Positions 61,401 through 64,000 of a DNA stretch of 64,000 bases are shown piece by piece. A program made the position numbers and the translations under genes. Position 1 is the stretch's first letter. Every line of letters starts with the position of its first letter. The notes beneath the pieces were generated by a model. The model was not told the DNA's origin. It worked only from the letters and a program-made list of their open reading frames with translations, and did not search any database. The stretch covers positions 443,877 through 507,876 of the forward strand of contig NW_004450458.1 in NCBI RefSeq assembly GCF_000321225.1. Reading direction: 5' to 3'. The stretch is from Odobenus rosmarus divergens. Its lineage: Eukaryota > Chordata > Mammalia > Carnivora > Odobenidae.

Positions 61401-63605
61401 GTTGGTAAATCTAAAGTGAGTAATGCATTCTTATGTAATGAGTTCCTACTGTATTTCATATGGAATTCTAATTAATTCAATTTTTACTAAATGTACTTGG
61501 AGAACCTATCACCTGGAAAAGGCAACATGAACGGATACATAATCTTTTTTAAGATCCAGCGGGGCCTGTGGCTGAAAGAGTAACAGGCCAGAAGGGAGAA
61601 GGTACTTACTAATAGTGTAAGTCATATTTTGGGTCTGCAACTATTAAAAATTTACAACTTTTTATAGATTTTCTTCTCCAATAAAGCACAGAAACCGTTT
61701 GCTAATGATAAAGGGTATGAACAATCTTGTATAACAGCTTACATATTTAAAAACTTTTGTTTGTAAAAAAAGATAAAAACTTTTGTTTGTACAAGAAAAT
61801 GATGCAAAAATATTGTTTCCATCATCTATAAATCACTTTAAAAAGTCTCTTTGTGAAATGTAATCTGAAACCACTGAGCAAAAACAAAAACAAAAACCAA
61901 GGCCTAGAGCCCTTAAGAAACAACCCTTCTTTTAGGGCTCTGGGAAGAAGACTGAATGATTAAAAACGAATCATTTATAACCATAAAGCACTCTTCAAAT
62001 ACAGGTTCATGGTTAAGTTCCTGCTCTCTGGCCATGTCTACCCCACGGTGGAGTGTGGGGTTCTCCCTCTGCACCACTCCTCGAGAGCCTCAGGATGCAA
62101 GACAGCACAGCTCTGGGCACCAACCCACAGAATCCTTAGGATCTGATTCAACCAAAGCTGTGTTTTTATTGTGCTGAATGTCTACCCTGTGTCAGGTACA
62201 AGAGATGGGACTAGAGATGGGAAAACAAAACAAAACAGAATGGTTTTCCTGGAGGGGCTCACAGATTATCCTTTCAATGATCACTTGGGTATCAGTTTCA
62301 AGGTAAACATGAAGTCTGAATTCCACTGTGTGCCTAGCAAGGTCCTCAGCCTCCCTCTCTCCCCACTCCCGCTTTCTTTCCTGCTTCAGCCCCACCTCCT
62401 GCAGGCTCCATCAGATCCCACCCTGTCCCTTCTCCTGGTGGCATCCTTTCAAGATCTCTCCTCCTCCGGGAAACTGTCTCTTAACACCCTCACTCACAGC
62501 CTATCACTGCCTTCTCTGTGCCACCACCAAACTTGCATGTGGAACCCCGTGTCTCTGTGGCGGCACAGCTCATGATCACTAGTTGTAAGGACACTAAGAT
62601 GGACCTGCGCTATTGGCTGTTTGGATCAATGCTGACAATAACCTGCCGAGACAGGGAAGCATCGGTGCATTCTGAAAAGAGCAGAGGTGATACCTGTACA
62701 CAGATTTAAAATTGGCACTGGGTGGTTCCACTTAAAAACCCAGCATGTTATCCTCTTTGACATTACAAATGATTTCAACACGTGGGAAGCCATATGGGTA
62801 CCCTGAAAACACTTGAATCAACTATTTATTACTCCATTCGATCAATGACAAGTGATTTCGACCTTAATTTTATGAGCTCATCCTTCTCTCCTGCTTTTCG
62901 GATCGGCACCTATAAGCCCTGCTCTAACACCACAGGCTCTCCCTCTCCACCGAGCCCTAACAGCACAAAGCCGAAAGACTAGGAGTAAAATTTTATGAAG
63001 TAGATCCTAATGAACTGTAAAAGGCACCTCTATTTACTGAAAGAGATACCATCTGATTGAAAAAGGATCACCATATGTGACTGTACTATTTTTACTACTA
63101 AATAAGCATAACTCCTACGTCCTCTCATTACCCATCAGCACAAGCTCCTTACTCTTACTGTTAGCTGCTTGAGCTATTTCAGTAAGACTAAATATATGAC
63201 AATGATGTAATGTTAAAAACGCATCCAATACCCATAACCATTTACACGTGCTCTTTTTAAATGAAAATTATCCCGGTGTTAACTACTAAATCAGCTAAGT
63301 AAGCCTACGTTTATGTGCCACACATCTTTGTACCTCTGGACCTCTGTCTTCCAGGAAGATGACACTGTACAATAATGCTGAAAATGATAATCCAGACTAG
63401 AATATTTCAAATTGGAAAATACTATCTGAGGTAAACAGGAAAAAAAAAAAATCAGAGACTCAACTCTGTGCTAATGAATGTGAAAATTCTGATTAATTAG
63501 TAAAAAGTTCCAGAAAACAAAACTACTCAACTTGATCCAGGAAGAGGAAAACTACACTGGTGTAATAACCATGGATGAAATTAAGAAAGTTACCAGAGAA
63601 TAACA
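58412..63605. other. Intron upstream of the 54-bp exon
   Basis: Carries the acceptor tract at about 58411-58430, a possible L2 tail (AATAAATATTTATTGAATGA, 58510-58529), an A-rich block near 59961-60000 and a proline-rich 118-codon open frame (59391-59747, plus) with no known relatives. No HIVEP1 start-codon exon and no CanSINE were found here. Confidence 0.5.
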
Positions 63606-63614
63606 TAGAATTAC

Positions 63615-63615
63615 C

Positions 63616-63658
<43 letters not shown>

Positions 63659-63824
63659 GAGAGGAGTCGGGGGAGGTAGGGAGAGGGGGAGAATCCCAAT
63701 CAGGTTCCATGCTCAGGGTGGAGCCCAATGTGAGGCTCGGGGCTTGATCTCATGACCCTGAGATTGTGACCTGAGCCGAAATCAAGAGTCAGATGCTAAA
63801 CCTACTGAACCACCCACTTGCCCC
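63615..63824 (-). mobile_element. CanSINE with expanded TTTA tail
   Basis: Reverse SINE, diverged head (CCACCCACTTGCCCC), with its A-rich tail expanded to about ten TTTA units (63616-63658). A 9-bp duplication (TAGAATTAC) lies at 63606-63614 and 63825-63833. Confidence 0.93.
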
Positions 63825-63833
63825 TAGAATTAC

Positions 63834-64000
63834 TTTTTTTTTTTTTAAAGATTTATTTATTTATTTGACAGAGAGAGAGAGAGAGAGAGAACACAAGCAG
63901 AGGGAGAAGCAGGCCTCCTGCTGAGCAGGGAGTCTGATGCGGGACTCGATCCCAGGACACTGGGATCATGACCTGAGCCTAAGGCAGACGCTTAACGACT
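63834..64000 (-). mobile_element. CanSINE cut by the window end
   Basis: Poly-T, AAAGATTTATTTATTTATTT, (GA)n, GAGGGAGAAGCAGGC, GATGCGGGACTCGATCCCAG up to GCTTAACGACT at the last base. Its poly-T begins exactly after the duplication of the preceding SINE. The head is outside the window. Confidence 0.95.

Noticed and set aside
58410..63605. HIVEP1 start-codon exon
   Set aside because: Searched by eye on the minus strand for the expected short N-terminal coding segment followed by a GT donor; not found, so it presumably lies outside the window.
1..64000. CRISPR arrays, operons, prophage or other prokaryotic systems
   Set aside because: No regular spaced repeats or dense gene packing; all periodic signals are SINEs or microsatellites of a mammalian genome.

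Overview
The window is nuclear DNA from a caniform carnivore. The evidence is a dense set of tRNA-Lys-derived carnivore SINEs (CanSINE/SINEC type, head reading GGGGCGCCTGGGTGGCTCAG, tail (CT)n then AATAAATAAA) in both orientations, a carnivore-type L1 3' end, and the absence of the felid SINE variant. The tail type (CTTGTG, CTCTCTC, GTCAAATAAATAAA) is compatible with an arctoid such as a bear, seal or mustelid, but the species cannot be fixed from sequence alone. There is no prokaryotic or viral gene content.

One protein-coding gene crosses the window on the minus strand: HIVEP1 (ZAS-family zinc-finger transcription factor, also ZNF40, PRDII-BF1, MBP-1, Schnurri-1). Five coding exons were placed by matching the remembered human protein and by splice signals. 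In transcript order they are a 54-bp exon (58409-58356), the giant 5,966-bp exon with the N-terminal ZAS zinc-finger pair (30180-24215), a 134-bp linker exon (21068-20935), a 176-bp exon with the first C-terminal ZAS finger and half of the second (20218-20043), and a 102-bp exon that completes that finger (15406-15305). Intron phases agree at every junction and the five exons total exactly 2,144 codons. The start codon exon lies beyond position 64000, and the last coding exons lie before position 1.

The rest is intron. 1-15304 is part of intron 7: an old L1 relic (1-4050) cut by SINEs, then mostly unassigned DNA with a MIR and an L2. 15407-24214 holds introns 6, 5 and 4, with few repeats. 30181-58355 is the 28-kb intron 3: SINEs, an internally deleted Tigger-like DNA transposon (34.3-34.8 kb), L2, long L1/HAL1-derived tracts (36.5-42.3, 44.4-45.6, 52.3-55.4 kb), an MLT1-like LTR, and a fresher 5'-truncated L1 (51.38-52.12 kb). 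58410-64000 is intron upstream of the 54-bp exon and ends in two abutting SINEs.

The most noteworthy signal is that the reading frame forces intron 5 to use a GC rather than a GT donor. Other points are a threonine inside the second C-terminal ZAS finger where alanine is expected, a 22-kb SINE-free zone over exons 4-7, and a duplicated poly-G block near 14.85 kb. I found no credible undescribed biological system.
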